Source: a virus
Reading direction: 5' to 3' (one strand)
IMG/VR virus record: IMGVR_UViG_3300030060_003155
Location: 1-42,230 of that record
DNA: 42,230 nucleotides
Every line of letters starts with the position of its first letter. Positions within the stretch are counted from its first letter, which is position 1. Under the pieces are notes generated by a model that was not told where the DNA came from, searched no databases, and was given only the letters and a program-made list of their open reading frames with translations. This document shows positions 1-4,752 of this stretch, piece after piece. Both the position numbers and the translations under genes were made by a program.

Positions 1-22
1 CTTAAAAGGTAAAAATACTATT

Positions 23-223
23 ATGAATATAATGAAAAACTATCCTGAAAAAGCACAATGGTGGATAGACCAAGAAAAAAAAGAAATCGGCACAAAATCA
101 AAAGATGGATTTAAATTCAGACACGACAGACCTGATTATAAAACTATGCTTGAGATTAGTAAAAGCCAGTTGGATTTGTTTGACTTTGATAAGTCAGATG
201 ATGTTTGTTTTTGTCACGATTAA
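23..223 (+). CDS. hypothetical small protein (66 aa)
   Basis: I do not recognise this 66-residue protein. It is mixed-charge, has a Trp pair near residues 13-14 and ends in a Cys/His-rich tail (CFCHD). An AAAAGG stretch lies about 13 nt upstream, which is distant for a ribosome site. A second ATG three codons in is an alternative start. The gene sits at the left edge of the window, so any operon partner upstream is unseen. It is followed 20 nt later by the next gene in the same direction. Confidence 0.5.
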   Translation: MNIMKNYPEKAQWWIDQEKKEIGTKSKDGFKFRHDRPDYKTMLEISKSQLDLFDFDKSDDVCFCHD

Positions 224-230
224 TATAACA

Positions 231-236
231 AGGAGG
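231..236 (+). promoter_or_regulatory. strong Shine-Dalgarno AGGAGG
   Basis: AGGAGG lies 7 nt before the ATG at 244. It is the most canonical ribosome site in the left 5 kb and fixes that start. Confidence 0.75.
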
Positions 237-243
237 TTTAAAT

Positions 244-465
244 ATGGACAAACAAAAGTGGAAAAGTGTTACTATTAACATAGATGATTATCATGCAGCA
301 CGGGGTGTATCTTATCTAAAAAATAGAAAATTAGCAGGGACTTTGACCATGTTAATAAATGATTATATATCCAATGTAGCAGAAGATAAAAAAATGGACT
401 TTAACAAGTTTAAGAAAGATATGATTAAAAAATCAAAAAATGGTGAACATGTTCGAGGCACATAA
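244..465 (+). CDS. possible ribbon-helix-helix regulator (73 aa)
   Basis: A small basic protein of 73 residues. Residues 8-14 (VTINIDD) read as a beta strand, followed by two predicted helices to about residue 46. This is the strand-helix-helix layout of Arc/MetJ-type ribbon-helix-helix DNA-binding proteins. The C-terminal 25 residues are Lys-rich. The fold assignment rests on pattern only, with no signature residues. An AGGAGG site fixes the start, and a hairpin spans the stop codon. It is the only small protein seen in this window that looks like a transcription factor, so it could be the ligand of the operator-like sites at 3251, 3811 and 4759; that link is inference. Confidence 0.5.
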   Translation: MDKQKWKSVTINIDDYHAARGVSYLKNRKLAGTLTMLINDYISNVAEDKKMDFNKFKKDMIKKSKNGEHVRGT

Positions 466-478
466 AAATTTGTGCCTT
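455..478 (+). terminator. hairpin across the stop codon of the 244-465 gene
   Basis: AGGCACA (456-462) pairs with TGTGCCT (471-477), extended by a G-T pair (455/478), around an 8-nt loop. No T-run follows, so it is a weak terminator or an mRNA-stability hairpin. Confidence 0.35.
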
Positions 479-504
479 GACTTTAAATCATTACTCTATA
501 AATT
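477..504 (+). promoter_or_regulatory. weak sigma70-like promoter
   Basis: TTGACT (477-482) is followed 16 nt later by TAAATT (499-504). It would serve the GTG-start gene at 568 and read through the 14-bp tandem repeat. The -10 is poor. Confidence 0.3.
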
Positions 505-510
505 GTAAAT

Positions 511-538
511 AAGAAACACGAAACAAGAAACACGAAAC
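511..538 (+). repeat. 14-bp tandem direct repeat x2
   Basis: AAGAAACACGAAAC occurs at 511-524 and again, exactly and without a gap, at 525-538. It lies in the leader before the gene at 568. It may be a protein-binding site or simply a slippage product. Confidence 0.8.
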
Positions 539-567
539 ATGAGGCCATCTATTTTATGTGAGGTTTT

Positions 568-801
568 GTGTCAATAAAATTTATAAAAACATTACAAATG
601 TTAAAAAACAAACTTACCGATGATGAGTACAAAAAAGTTTCTGATATTATCGTAAAATTGTATGAAAGAGAGCATATTGGTTATGAATATGGCTACGATG
701 TTAACTTTTATTCTGATGTTTATAATCCTGAAGTAGTTTTGAAAAGTCTGTCAAAAAATAATGTTGTAAAACTTAGGTCGATTAACAAGGATGGCAACTA
801 A
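568..801 (+). CDS. hypothetical protein (77 aa, GTG start)
   Basis: Not recognised. The 77 residues are rich in Lys, Tyr and Val; residues 1-33 look helical and the middle is Tyr-rich (YEYGYD). GTG is the start, with GAGG four bases upstream; an ATG at 598 (residue 11) is an alternative. The 3' end overlaps the next gene by 11 nt in another frame, so the two are probably translationally coupled. Confidence 0.5.
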   Translation: MSIKFIKTLQMLKNKLTDDEYKKVSDIIVKLYEREHIGYEYGYDVNFYSDVYNPEVVLKSLSKNNVVKLRSINKDGN

Positions 802-1282
802 ACAACAATTTCAACCTCCCTCTAATGAGTTTTTATATAAACTTGGTTTTAAGTTTTCAAGAGATTTATTAAGTCATGACAATTGTGATGTAGAAAATTA
901 CTTGTGGAGGGCGGTGGTTGTTAACGCTTTAGAGGACACTATGATAGATAGAACTGATAGAAAATCTGCTACTTTAAAAACAAACGCACACAACTGGATA
1001 ATCTCTAATAGTAAAGATTTTGATAGAGTTTGTAATTGGGCTATGTTAGATCCTGACAATGTAGTTTCAGCATATAAAAAAGCAATAACTTTAGATAACA
1101 TAAGATTTCAAACTAAACATGTTTACTGGCATAGATATAACCATTTATTAAAATGTTTTAAAGGCACGCAAGATATTGTTAAAAAGAAAACAATAAGAAA
1201 AAAAATGAGAATAGTGCGAAAAGAAGCTATATATACATCTTGTGTGTTTATATCAAATGTGTTTTTAAGTGTGATTACATAA
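791..1282 (+). CDS. conserved phage-type hypothetical protein (163 aa)
   Basis: The middle has a pattern I recall from small proteins in many phages and prophages. A WRAVVVNALED stretch (about residues 38-48) is followed by an Ala/Asn/Trp segment (HNWI) and then by DFDRVCNWAMLDPDNV (about residues 76-91). In such proteins the last motif contains a DF..VC..A..DP core. No function is known to me; the position shortly before terS is usual for this type. The C-terminal third is very basic, then hydrophobic (YTSCVFISNVFLSVIT). The start overlaps the previous gene by 11 nt and has no well-spaced ribosome site, which suggests coupling. Confidence 0.6.
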   Translation: MATKQQFQPPSNEFLYKLGFKFSRDLLSHDNCDVENYLWRAVVVNALEDTMIDRTDRKSATLKTNAHNWIISNSKDFDRVCNWAMLDPDNVVSAYKKAITLDNIRFQTKHVYWHRYNHLLKCFKGTQDIVKKKTIRKKMRIVRKEAIYTSCVFISNVFLSVIT

Positions 1283-1284
1283 AT

Positions 1285-1326
1285 GTGGTAAGCCAATCAA
1301 TTGATTAGGAAATATTGGCTTACCAC
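1285..1326 (+). other. 13-bp perfect hairpin without T-tract
   Basis: GTGGTAAGCCAAT (1285-1297) and ATTGGCTTACCAC (1314-1326) are exact inverted repeats around a 16-nt loop. No T-run follows, so it is not a simple intrinsic terminator. It lies just before an AAACGGAG ribosome site and could be an RNA processing or stability element, or an operator. Confidence 0.7.
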
Positions 1327-1331
1327 TTACC

Positions 1332-1339
1332 AAACGGAG
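1332..1339 (+). promoter_or_regulatory. AAACGGAG ribosome-binding site, copy 1
   Basis: The same 8-mer precedes the starts at 2728, 3360, 3865 and 4838, at 6-9 nt. Here it sits 9 nt before the ATG at 1349 and supports that start for the broken ORF. Confidence 0.6.
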
Positions 1340-1348
1340 AAGACAATA

Positions 1349-1589
1349 ATGAATAATTATCTTCAACATAAACATAGGATTTTACAAGATAATTGTCAAG
1401 CTATATTATATATATGTATATACAAACTTTTTTTAAAAAAACTTTTATAAAACAGCAAAAGTTTTGGGAAAAGATGCAAAAGCTAGAGATACTGCACCTT
1501 ACAGAGAAAAAGTTTTGGGAAAAAAACAGGAATTTTTCATGTTTTTTAGGAAAACAATGGAGGCACCTATGCAAAATTTTTATAAATAA
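1349..1589 (+). pseudogene. small gene split by an apparent +1 frameshift in a T7A7 run
   Basis: An ATG at 1349 with a good AAACGGAG site opens a frame that stops at 1448-1450 (33 codons). Just after the T7A7 run (1428-1441) another frame, open from 1437 to the TAA at 1587, reads like normal protein: it contains KVLGKDAKARDTAPYREKVLG, broken here as KVLGKDAKAR then DTAPYREKVLG. Removing one base in the run would join both parts into about 79 residues. A 16-bp direct repeat, AAAAGTTTTGGGAAAA, at 1457-1472 and 1508-1523 is exactly 17 codons apart and encodes KVLGK twice. The frame could be a broken gene, a sequencing error in the homopolymer, or programmed frameshifting. An alternative TTG-start frame (1393-1602) is also open but its product looks less protein-like. 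Function unknown. Confidence 0.45.
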
Positions 1590-1594
1590 ATTTA

Positions 1595-1603
1595 TGCTAT
1601 AGA
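1595..1603 (+). promoter_or_regulatory. possible extended -10 promoter of terS
   Basis: TGCTATAGA gives an extended -10 seven bases before the terS ATG at 1611. No -35 hexamer is clear. If it is used, the transcript would start at about the ATG. Confidence 0.3.
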
Positions 1604-1610
1604 GTTATAT

Positions 1611-2123
1611 ATGCCACAAAAGAAAAAAATAGTAAGAACACAAAAAGATTTAACAACAAAACAAAAAAAGTATGTAGATATTCTTGTTAACAATTGGGGT
1701 AATATTACAAAAGTTGATGCATTGATCCAAGCTGGATACAAAAGTAAAAATAAAGATGCTGCAATGGTTTTAGCCAGTAGACTGACCAATCCTAATCTTA
1801 ATCCTCATGTGTGCAGATATTTAGAATACAAATTAAGTAAAGAAACAGAAAAATATGAAAAAGATAAATTAAGAAGATATAAAACCTTTGAAAGATTAAG
1901 AGATGGAGCAGAGCAAAAAGGACAATACACCGGAGCTATAGCAGCAGAGTTTCGTTCAGGACAACTTGCAGGACAATTTATTGATAAAAAAGAGGTAGTT
2001 CATAGCACTCTTGAAGGCATGTCAAGAGAACAATTAGAAAAAAGGCTACAAGAAATAGAGAATAAAATTGATGATGGAGCAAGTATAATAGATGTCACGC
2101 CTATTAAAAAAGAAGTTAAGTGA
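1611..2123 (+). CDS. terS: terminase small subunit
   Basis: The 170-residue protein has the usual small-terminase plan. The N-terminal DNA-binding region (about residues 14-72) starts LTTKQKKYVDIL, continues through DALIQAGYKSKN and ends in RLTNPNLNPHV, the pattern of the phage Terminase_2/TerS helix-turn-helix family. After a charged helical linker comes GQYTGAIAAEFRSGQLAG (about residues 106-123), then EGMSREQLEKRLQEIE, the common C-terminal oligomerisation and TerL-docking pattern. TerS selects viral DNA for packaging. No Shine-Dalgarno site is visible and a possible -10 lies 7 nt upstream. It overlaps the nuclease gene by 32 nt. The large subunit is 3.9 kb downstream, an unusual separation. 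Confidence 0.85.
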   Translation: MPQKKKIVRTQKDLTTKQKKYVDILVNNWGNITKVDALIQAGYKSKNKDAAMVLASRLTNPNLNPHVCRYLEYKLSKETEKYEKDKLRRYKTFERLRDGAEQKGQYTGAIAAEFRSGQLAGQFIDKKEVVHSTLEGMSREQLEKRLQEIENKIDDGASIIDVTPIKKEVK

Positions 2124-2475
2124 AAAAAAAATTTGGTTAAGACTTAATCTGATTCAAAAGAAATTAGATGGAGCTTTTTTCACTAAAATAGAAAGTCCTA
2201 CAATCAACGGAATTCCTGATGTTTATTGCATTTATGAAGGATTATCTTTTTGGTTAGAACTAAAGGCTAATCAGGCTAAGAATTTAAACATTTCTAAGTA
2301 TCAAATAGCTTGGCATTTAAAATATAAAGCGTGTGGAGGAAAAAGTTTTATCTTGAACTGGCCCGTCACGCATGAACCGCCCAAACTATACGAGGTCCGT
2401 GAACCTGGAGTTCCCGTTCCCGTTCCCACTCCCACAATCGAAAAAAAAATTTTAAAGGTTATTAGTCTCCTGTAG
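2092..2475 (+). CDS. PD-(D/E)xK nuclease (VRR-NUC/resolvase-like)
   Basis: The catalytic pattern is clear: Glu34, then GIPD with Asp43, ELK with Glu56 and Lys58, and a following KYQ with Gln71. This arrangement is typical of PD-(D/E)xK enzymes such as VRR-NUC and phage Holliday-junction-resolvase-like nucleases, which cut structured or branched DNA in a metal-dependent way. A role in resolving replication intermediates before packaging is inferred from its place next to terS. The C-terminal 25 residues (Pro-Val repeats) are encoded by GTTCCC iterons, so the original protein may have ended near residue 100. Confidence 0.7.
   Translation: MSRLLKKKLSEKKIWLRLNLIQKKLDGAFFTKIESPTINGIPDVYCIYEGLSFWLELKANQAKNLNISKYQIAWHLKYKACGGKSFILNWPVTHEPPKLYEVREPGVPVPVPTPTIEKKILKVISLL
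2410..2433 (+). repeat. GTTCCC iterons, copy 1 (inside nuclease 3' end)
   Basis: Three exact GTTCCC units and one ACTCCC follow each other without gaps. The minus strand has four GGG tracts with 3-nt spacers, a perfect G-quadruplex pattern (2413-2433). Confidence 0.85.
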
Positions 2476-2477
2476 AT

Positions 2478-2525
2478 CCTGGCCAGGGCCGCAGCGAGCG
2501 GGAAGCTGGGGTTCCCGTTCCCGTT
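2478..2525 (+). repeat. GC-rich block plus two GTTCCC iterons, copy 2
   Basis: CCTGGCCAGGGCCGCAGCGA leads into CGGGAAGCTGGG, followed by GTTCCCGTTCCCGTT at 2511-2525. It is far more GC-rich than its surroundings and matches the blocks at 3176, 3602 and 4583. It opens the first of the four related intergenic segments (2476-2727). Confidence 0.75.
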
Positions 2526-2569
2526 GCGCCCAGAAAACTCGGGTTTCTTGTTCCAGGTATTGGTAATTT

Positions 2570-2599
2570 CCGGCCCTGCGGCGAGTGGGAAAACGCCGT
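2570..2599 (+). repeat. GC-rich block, second copy in first intergenic segment
   Basis: CCGGCCCTGCGGCGAGTGGG followed by AAAACGCCGT shares the GCGAG/GTGGGAAA core with the other GC blocks. Confidence 0.6.
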
Positions 2600-2644
2600 T
2601 CAAAAATCCCAGTTTTCTGCGAGTTCCGTGTACGGAGGACTGGC

Positions 2645-2703
2645 AGCTTTTCCAGGTGACAGCAGCAAAAGCTCTTGACATCTTGAAAGCCCTGTTATAT
2701 TAT
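2645..2703 (+). promoter_or_regulatory. strong sigma70 promoter with upstream inverted repeat
   Basis: TTGACA (2675-2680), a 17-nt spacer and TATTAT (2698-2703) form a near-consensus promoter for the gene at 2728. AGCTTTT (2645-2651) and AAAAGCT (2667-2673) form an inverted repeat ending next to the -35. TTATCC overlaps the -10, a partial match to the operator-like site of the next three promoters. Confidence 0.75.
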
Positions 2704-2711
2704 CCTGTATA

Positions 2712-2719
2712 AAACGGAG
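2712..2719 (+). promoter_or_regulatory. AAACGGAG ribosome-binding site, copy 2
   Basis: It lies 8 nt before the ATG at 2728, within a leader of about 18 nt from the predicted transcript start. Confidence 0.8.
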
Positions 2720-2727
2720 AAATAATT

Positions 2728-3018
2728 ATGATAATAACTTTAAATAAACAAAATTTTATTGAGCAGGTGCGACAGCACTCACGCTGGAAGCAATTTAGCT
2801 ATGAGGCTTGGGAGCAAATCTTTGAATGGGAAGAAGAGAGAGACGACAACAACAAAAACGAGTATGACCCTGTCGGCTTTTGTTGTGACTATGCAGAGTA
2901 TAGTTCTTTTGACCAACTGAAGGATGATTATAGTGACATTGAAAGCAAAGAAGACTTAGAGGGACAGACCTGGGTTAGTTACTTACCTGAGGGTCGTGTA
3001 CTCATTAGGCAGTTTTAA
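2728..3018 (+). CDS. small acidic phage protein with a DPVGFCCDYAEY motif
   Basis: The 96 residues carry about 22 Asp/Glu and 10 Lys/Arg, so the protein is strongly acidic. The core DPVGFCCDYAEYSSF (about residues 47-61) resembles a motif (D-P/V-aICCDy-EY) that I recall from uncharacterised small proteins of many phages, followed by a DIES.EDL segment and a short beta tail. The function of that group is not known to me. Acidity, small size and a private strong promoter would suit an inhibitor of host defence, such as a DNA mimic, but nothing in the sequence proves that. The stop overlaps the ATG of a 35-residue membrane peptide (TAATG), so they are coupled. Confidence 0.7.
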   Translation: MIITLNKQNFIEQVRQHSRWKQFSYEAWEQIFEWEEERDDNNKNEYDPVGFCCDYAEYSSFDQLKDDYSDIESKEDLEGQTWVSYLPEGRVLIRQF

Positions 3019-3125
3019 TGGGCTCCTTAATTTTATTTTTATTAGTCTGTGCGGTGTTCATCCCACAGACTACTCTTTTAGCATTTTGTTTTTTGCTAAT
3101 TATGCTCACTTACTACTTGCAGTAG
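3018..3125 (+). CDS. 35-aa hydrophobic membrane peptide
   Basis: The ATG shares its first base with the TAA of the upstream gene. The peptide is almost wholly hydrophobic: a stretch of about 14 residues (residues 3-16), a PQTT turn and a second stretch to about residue 32, so one long helix or a helical hairpin in the membrane. The stop codon ends exactly where the next GTTCCC iteron begins. Other frames here give only longer, poorly supported ORFs. Function unknown; size and composition suit a small holin-like or membrane-effector peptide. Confidence 0.5.
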   Translation: MGSLILFLLVCAVFIPQTTLLAFCFLLIMLTYYLQ

Positions 3126-3147
3126 TTCCCGTTCTGATAAGCGTTTT
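3125..3147 (+). repeat. degenerate GTTCCC iteron plus AAGCGTTTT tail, copy 3
   Basis: GTTCCCGTT (3125-3133) continues as CTGATAAGCGTTTT, a variant of the GTTTTGAAAAGCGTTTT tail at 3654 and 4647. It starts at the last base of the membrane-peptide stop codon. Confidence 0.65.
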
Positions 3148-3175
3148 ACAATTGAAAAGGTATTATGGTAATCGG

Positions 3176-3204
3176 AGCTGGCCGCGGGACGCGCGGGAAG
3201 TTGC
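3176..3204 (+). repeat. GC-rich block, copy 4
   Basis: AGCTGGCCGCGGGACGCGCG followed by GGAAGTTGC matches the GCTGGCCGCG...GGGAA core of the other blocks. It lies in the second intergenic segment (3126-3359), where I see no gene. Confidence 0.7.
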
Positions 3205-3245
3205 ATTATGATATGCATGACTTGGGTCATAGAAAAAATTTGGGT

Positions 3246-3276
3246 TTGACTTATCCGATAAATATGATATTATAAT
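3246..3276 (+). promoter_or_regulatory. promoter with TTATC-C-GATAA operator-like site
   Basis: TTGACT (3246-3251) is followed after 16 nt by TATTAT (3268-3273), overlapping TATAAT (3271-3276). The spacer begins with TTATCCGATAA (3251-3261), a palindrome around a central C. Variants occupy the same place at 3811-3821 and 4759-4769, so it is a good operator candidate. Confidence 0.7.
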
Positions 3277-3289
3277 AATGTAGCGGAAG

Positions 3290-3337
3290 AGCTGATGTGG
3301 TGGCGTTAACAAAATTTCTAGTACCACCACACAAGCT
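3290..3337 (+). promoter_or_regulatory. 5' leader hairpin upstream of the 3360 gene
   Basis: TGTGGTGG (3296-3303) pairs perfectly with CCACCACA (3324-3331), and AGCT (3290-3293) with AGCT (3334-3337) beyond a 2x2 mismatch. It lies between promoter and ribosome site. A GTG within the first arm could open the downstream frame 21 codons early, but the ribosome site does not support that start. Confidence 0.6.
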
Positions 3338-3344
3338 ACTAAAC

Positions 3345-3352
3345 AAACGGAG
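3345..3352 (+). promoter_or_regulatory. AAACGGAG ribosome-binding site, copy 3
   Basis: It sits 7 nt before the ATG at 3360 and decides that start over the in-frame GTG at 3297. Confidence 0.8.
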
Positions 3353-3359
3353 AATAAAA

Positions 3360-3545
3360 ATGGAAGAAATAACAAAATTAATGTTACAAGACCCACACTT
3401 CATAGAGGCCTTGAAAGATTTCGAGGCACGAGGGTTTATTAAAGTAAAGAAAGAGGGCATTGAAATAATAGACAGAGAAGGTCTAATGAAATATTACCAG
3501 GACTTCGGAAAAAGCCCTGACCATTTTCCAAAGGCAGAGGACTAA
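3360..3545 (+). CDS. hypothetical small protein (61 aa)
   Basis: Not recognised. It is a compact 61-residue protein: a helix (residues 2-24, EEITKLMLQDPHFIEALKDF), a beta-like IKVKKEGIEII segment and a second helix (REGLMKYYQDFG), with an acidic tail. The small helix-strand-helix build could be a miniature winged-helix or regulatory protein, but no motif proves it. It has its own promoter, a structured leader, its own ribosome site and a strong terminator 7 nt after the stop, so it is a complete single-gene transcription unit. Confidence 0.6.
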   Translation: MEEITKLMLQDPHFIEALKDFEARGFIKVKKEGIEIIDREGLMKYYQDFGKSPDHFPKAED

Positions 3546-3551
3546 CAATTC

Positions 3552-3585
3552 CCGTTCCCGTTTTCTACGGGAACGGATTTTTTTT
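3552..3585 (+). terminator. intrinsic terminator built from the GTTCCC iteron
   Basis: CCGTTCCCGT (3552-3561) and ACGGGAACGG (3567-3576) form a perfect 10-bp stem with a TTTCT loop, followed by A and eight T. The left arm is the iteron of the other segments; only here is the matching right arm present. Confidence 0.92.
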
Positions 3586-3601
3586 ATATTTATAGTTTAG
3601 A

Positions 3602-3672
3602 AGCTGGCCGCGCACCGCAGCACGGGTGGGAAAACAACACAGTTCCCGTTCCCGTTTTGAAAAGCGTTTTTT
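3602..3672 (+). repeat. GC block plus full iteron with AAAAGCGTTTT tail, copy 5
   Basis: GCTGGCCGCGCACCGCAGCA (from 3603) and CGGGTGGGAAAA are followed by GTTCCC at 3642 and 3648 and by GTTTTGAAAAGCGTTTT with extra T. CGTTTTGAAAAGCG can fold with a one-base loop. This is the fullest copy. The 319-nt region 3546-3864 holds terminator, repeat, hairpin and promoter and no gene that I can see. Confidence 0.85.
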
Positions 3673-3693
3673 ATTTGGTTTGTACATTATGGT

Positions 3694-3719
3694 CTTTCCA
3701 GCCCCGCCGGGCTGGAAAG
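3694..3719 (+). other. perfect 11-bp GC hairpin
   Basis: CTTTCCAGCCC (3694-3704) and GGGCTGGAAAG (3709-3719) pair perfectly over a CGCC loop. No T-run follows. TCTTTCCAG returns at 4715-4723 in the next segment, where the second arm is missing. Confidence 0.8.
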
Positions 3720-3804
3720 TGGGTGATGATAAAAATGTCAAGCCGTTTAAATGCACCAGTTTAATTTTCAAGGTAGTTTAGTACCTAGAAAAATAAAAAA
3801 AAAC

Positions 3805-3833
3805 TTGCAATTATCCGTTAAAATAGTTAAAAT
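3805..3833 (+). promoter_or_regulatory. promoter of the 3865 gene with operator-like site
   Basis: TTGCAA (3805-3810), 17 nt, TAAAAT (3828-3833). TTATCCGTTAA (3811-3821) fills the start of the spacer, one base from the perfect palindrome at 3251. Confidence 0.7.
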
Positions 3834-3850
3834 ATATTTTTAACCAAACC

Positions 3851-3858
3851 AAACGGAG
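3851..3858 (+). promoter_or_regulatory. AAACGGAG ribosome-binding site, copy 4
   Basis: AAACGGAGGA lies 6 nt before the ATG at 3865. Confidence 0.85.
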
Positions 3859-3864
3859 GAAAAA

Positions 3865-4461
3865 ATGGGATTTGATTTATACGGACAAAATCCAAAATTA
3901 AAAGGAAAAGAACCTTATATTGATTGGACTAAAAAGCCATCAGATGAGGAGAAGAAAGAATATTTCAAAGCTAGAGAAAAATTCGAAGAACAAAATCCAG
4001 GTCATTACTTTAGAAACAATGTATGGTGGTGGAGACCATTAGCGAATTATGTTTTGCAGTTGATGGGAAATGAGTTCACAGAAGATGAACAAAAATCTTG
4101 GCATCATAATGATGGTTATGAAGTAAGCGAAGAACAAGCTAGAAAAATTGCTGACAGACTTGAGCAAGAACTCAAAACAAAAAGAGTAAAAGCTGTTGAA
4201 ATGTTTTACAAAGTTAAAATGAAGAAAGCAGAAAAAGAAAATAAAATTGTAGAGCAGAAACACGAAGAACTAAAAAAGATTGTTGCAGAAAAAACTGGAA
4301 AAGATAATCTAGTTCCTAGAGATTATCCAGAACCATTCAATACTCAATGGGAAGACATTCAAAAACAGTTTAATTATGAATCTTCTTATCCATTTTCGGA
4401 AGATAATGTTATTGAGTTTATGCAATTTTGTCGCCAATCAGGAGGCTTTCAAATTTGCTAG
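3865..4461 (+). CDS. conserved hypothetical protein, MGFDLYG/YFRNNVWWWRPL type (198 aa)
   Basis: The ends match a pattern I recall from uncharacterised phage and bacterial proteins: MGFDLYG at the start, YFRNNVWWWRPL at about residues 48-59, and a C-terminal PFSEDNVIEFMQFCRQSGGFQIC. Between them lie a Glu/Lys-rich helical region (about residues 95-150, probably coiled coil) and a short Pro-rich linker. No catalytic motif is visible. Invariant aromatic residues at both ends suggest that the termini pack into one domain. It has its own promoter, ribosome site and terminator and sits alone in the iteron-flanked island. Function unknown. Confidence 0.75.
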   Translation: MGFDLYGQNPKLKGKEPYIDWTKKPSDEEKKEYFKAREKFEEQNPGHYFRNNVWWWRPLANYVLQLMGNEFTEDEQKSWHHNDGYEVSEEQARKIADRLEQELKTKRVKAVEMFYKVKMKKAEKENKIVEQKHEELKKIVAEKTGKDNLVPRDYPEPFNTQWEDIQKQFNYESSYPFSEDNVIEFMQFCRQSGGFQIC

Positions 4462-4474
4462 ACTATTTATTTTT

Positions 4475-4507
4475 AGAGGGATTGCTATATCTAGCAATCT
4501 CTCTTTT
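4475..4507 (+). terminator. intrinsic terminator after the 3865 gene
   Basis: AGAGGGATTGCTA (4475-4487) and TAGCAATCTCTCT (4492-4504) form a 13-bp stem with one G-T pair and a TATC loop, then TTT. The 376-nt region 4462-4837 holds this, three repeats, a hairpin and a promoter, but no gene that I can see. Confidence 0.85.
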
Positions 4508-4528
4508 CATTCTTAATTTTTGCAAATA

Positions 4529-4557
4529 GTTCCCGTTCCCGTTTTTAAAAGCGTTTA
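4529..4557 (+). repeat. GTTCCC iterons with AAAAGCGTTT tail, copy 6
   Basis: GTTCCC at 4529 and 4535, then GTTTTTAAAAGCGTTTA. It differs from the 3642 copy by only a few bases. Confidence 0.85.
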
Positions 4558-4582
4558 GAAAATTTTTCTATATTATTGTTTT

Positions 4583-4628
4583 GGCAGCCGCCAGGACCGC
4601 ACGGGTGGGAAAGTGATGTGACTTTCCT
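4583..4628 (+). repeat. GC block with small hairpin, copy 7
   Basis: GGCAGCCGCCAGGACCGCAC followed by GGGTGGGAAA. GGAAAGT (4608-4614) pairs with ACTTTCC (4621-4627) around GATGTG. Confidence 0.75.
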
Positions 4629-4634
4629 GGAGGT

Positions 4635-4672
4635 ATTCCCGTTCCCGTTTTGAAAAGCGTTTTCCCATTCCC
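4635..4672 (+). repeat. double iteron array flanking the AAAAGCG hairpin, copy 8
   Basis: ATTCCC and GTTCCC, then GTTTTGAAAAGCGTTTT, then CCCATTCCC. On the minus strand this gives two pairs of GGG tracts separated by 17 nt. Confidence 0.8.
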
Positions 4673-4752
4673 ATTTCTTATAGTAAAAAAAACGCCAGCT
4701 GATTTTATAGTTGTTCTTTCCAGAAAAAATTAGGTTTGCATTAATTTTTATA

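Noticed and set aside
1393-1602. 69-aa TTG-start ORF
   Set aside because: The overlapping frame with AAACGGAG start plus post-T7A7 continuation looks more protein-like; this frame is Lys/Phe/Trp-rich without support.
2301-2681. minus-strand ORF across the first iteron segment
   Set aside because: It is open only because the GC-rich block lacks stops on that strand; no promoter or ribosome site, and it reads repeats.
2728-3125. toxin-antitoxin pair
   Set aside because: Acidic protein followed by membrane peptide resembles none of the known pairs, and no autoregulatory DNA-binding domain is seen.
2996-3211. 71-aa GTG-start ORF across the second intergenic segment
   Set aside because: It overlaps the coupled 35-aa membrane peptide in another frame and runs through the iteron and GC block; no ribosome site supports it.
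3565-3771. minus-strand ORF in the third intergenic segment
   Set aside because: It covers terminator, iteron and hairpin sequences that explain the region; no start signals.
4583-4613. tRNA or tRNA-like element in the GC-rich blocks
   Set aside because: No cloverleaf, T-loop or acceptor stem can be drawn.
2410-4672. CRISPR array
   Set aside because: Repeats are 6-bp iterons and irregular GC blocks, not equal repeats with unique equal spacers, and no cas genes are seen.
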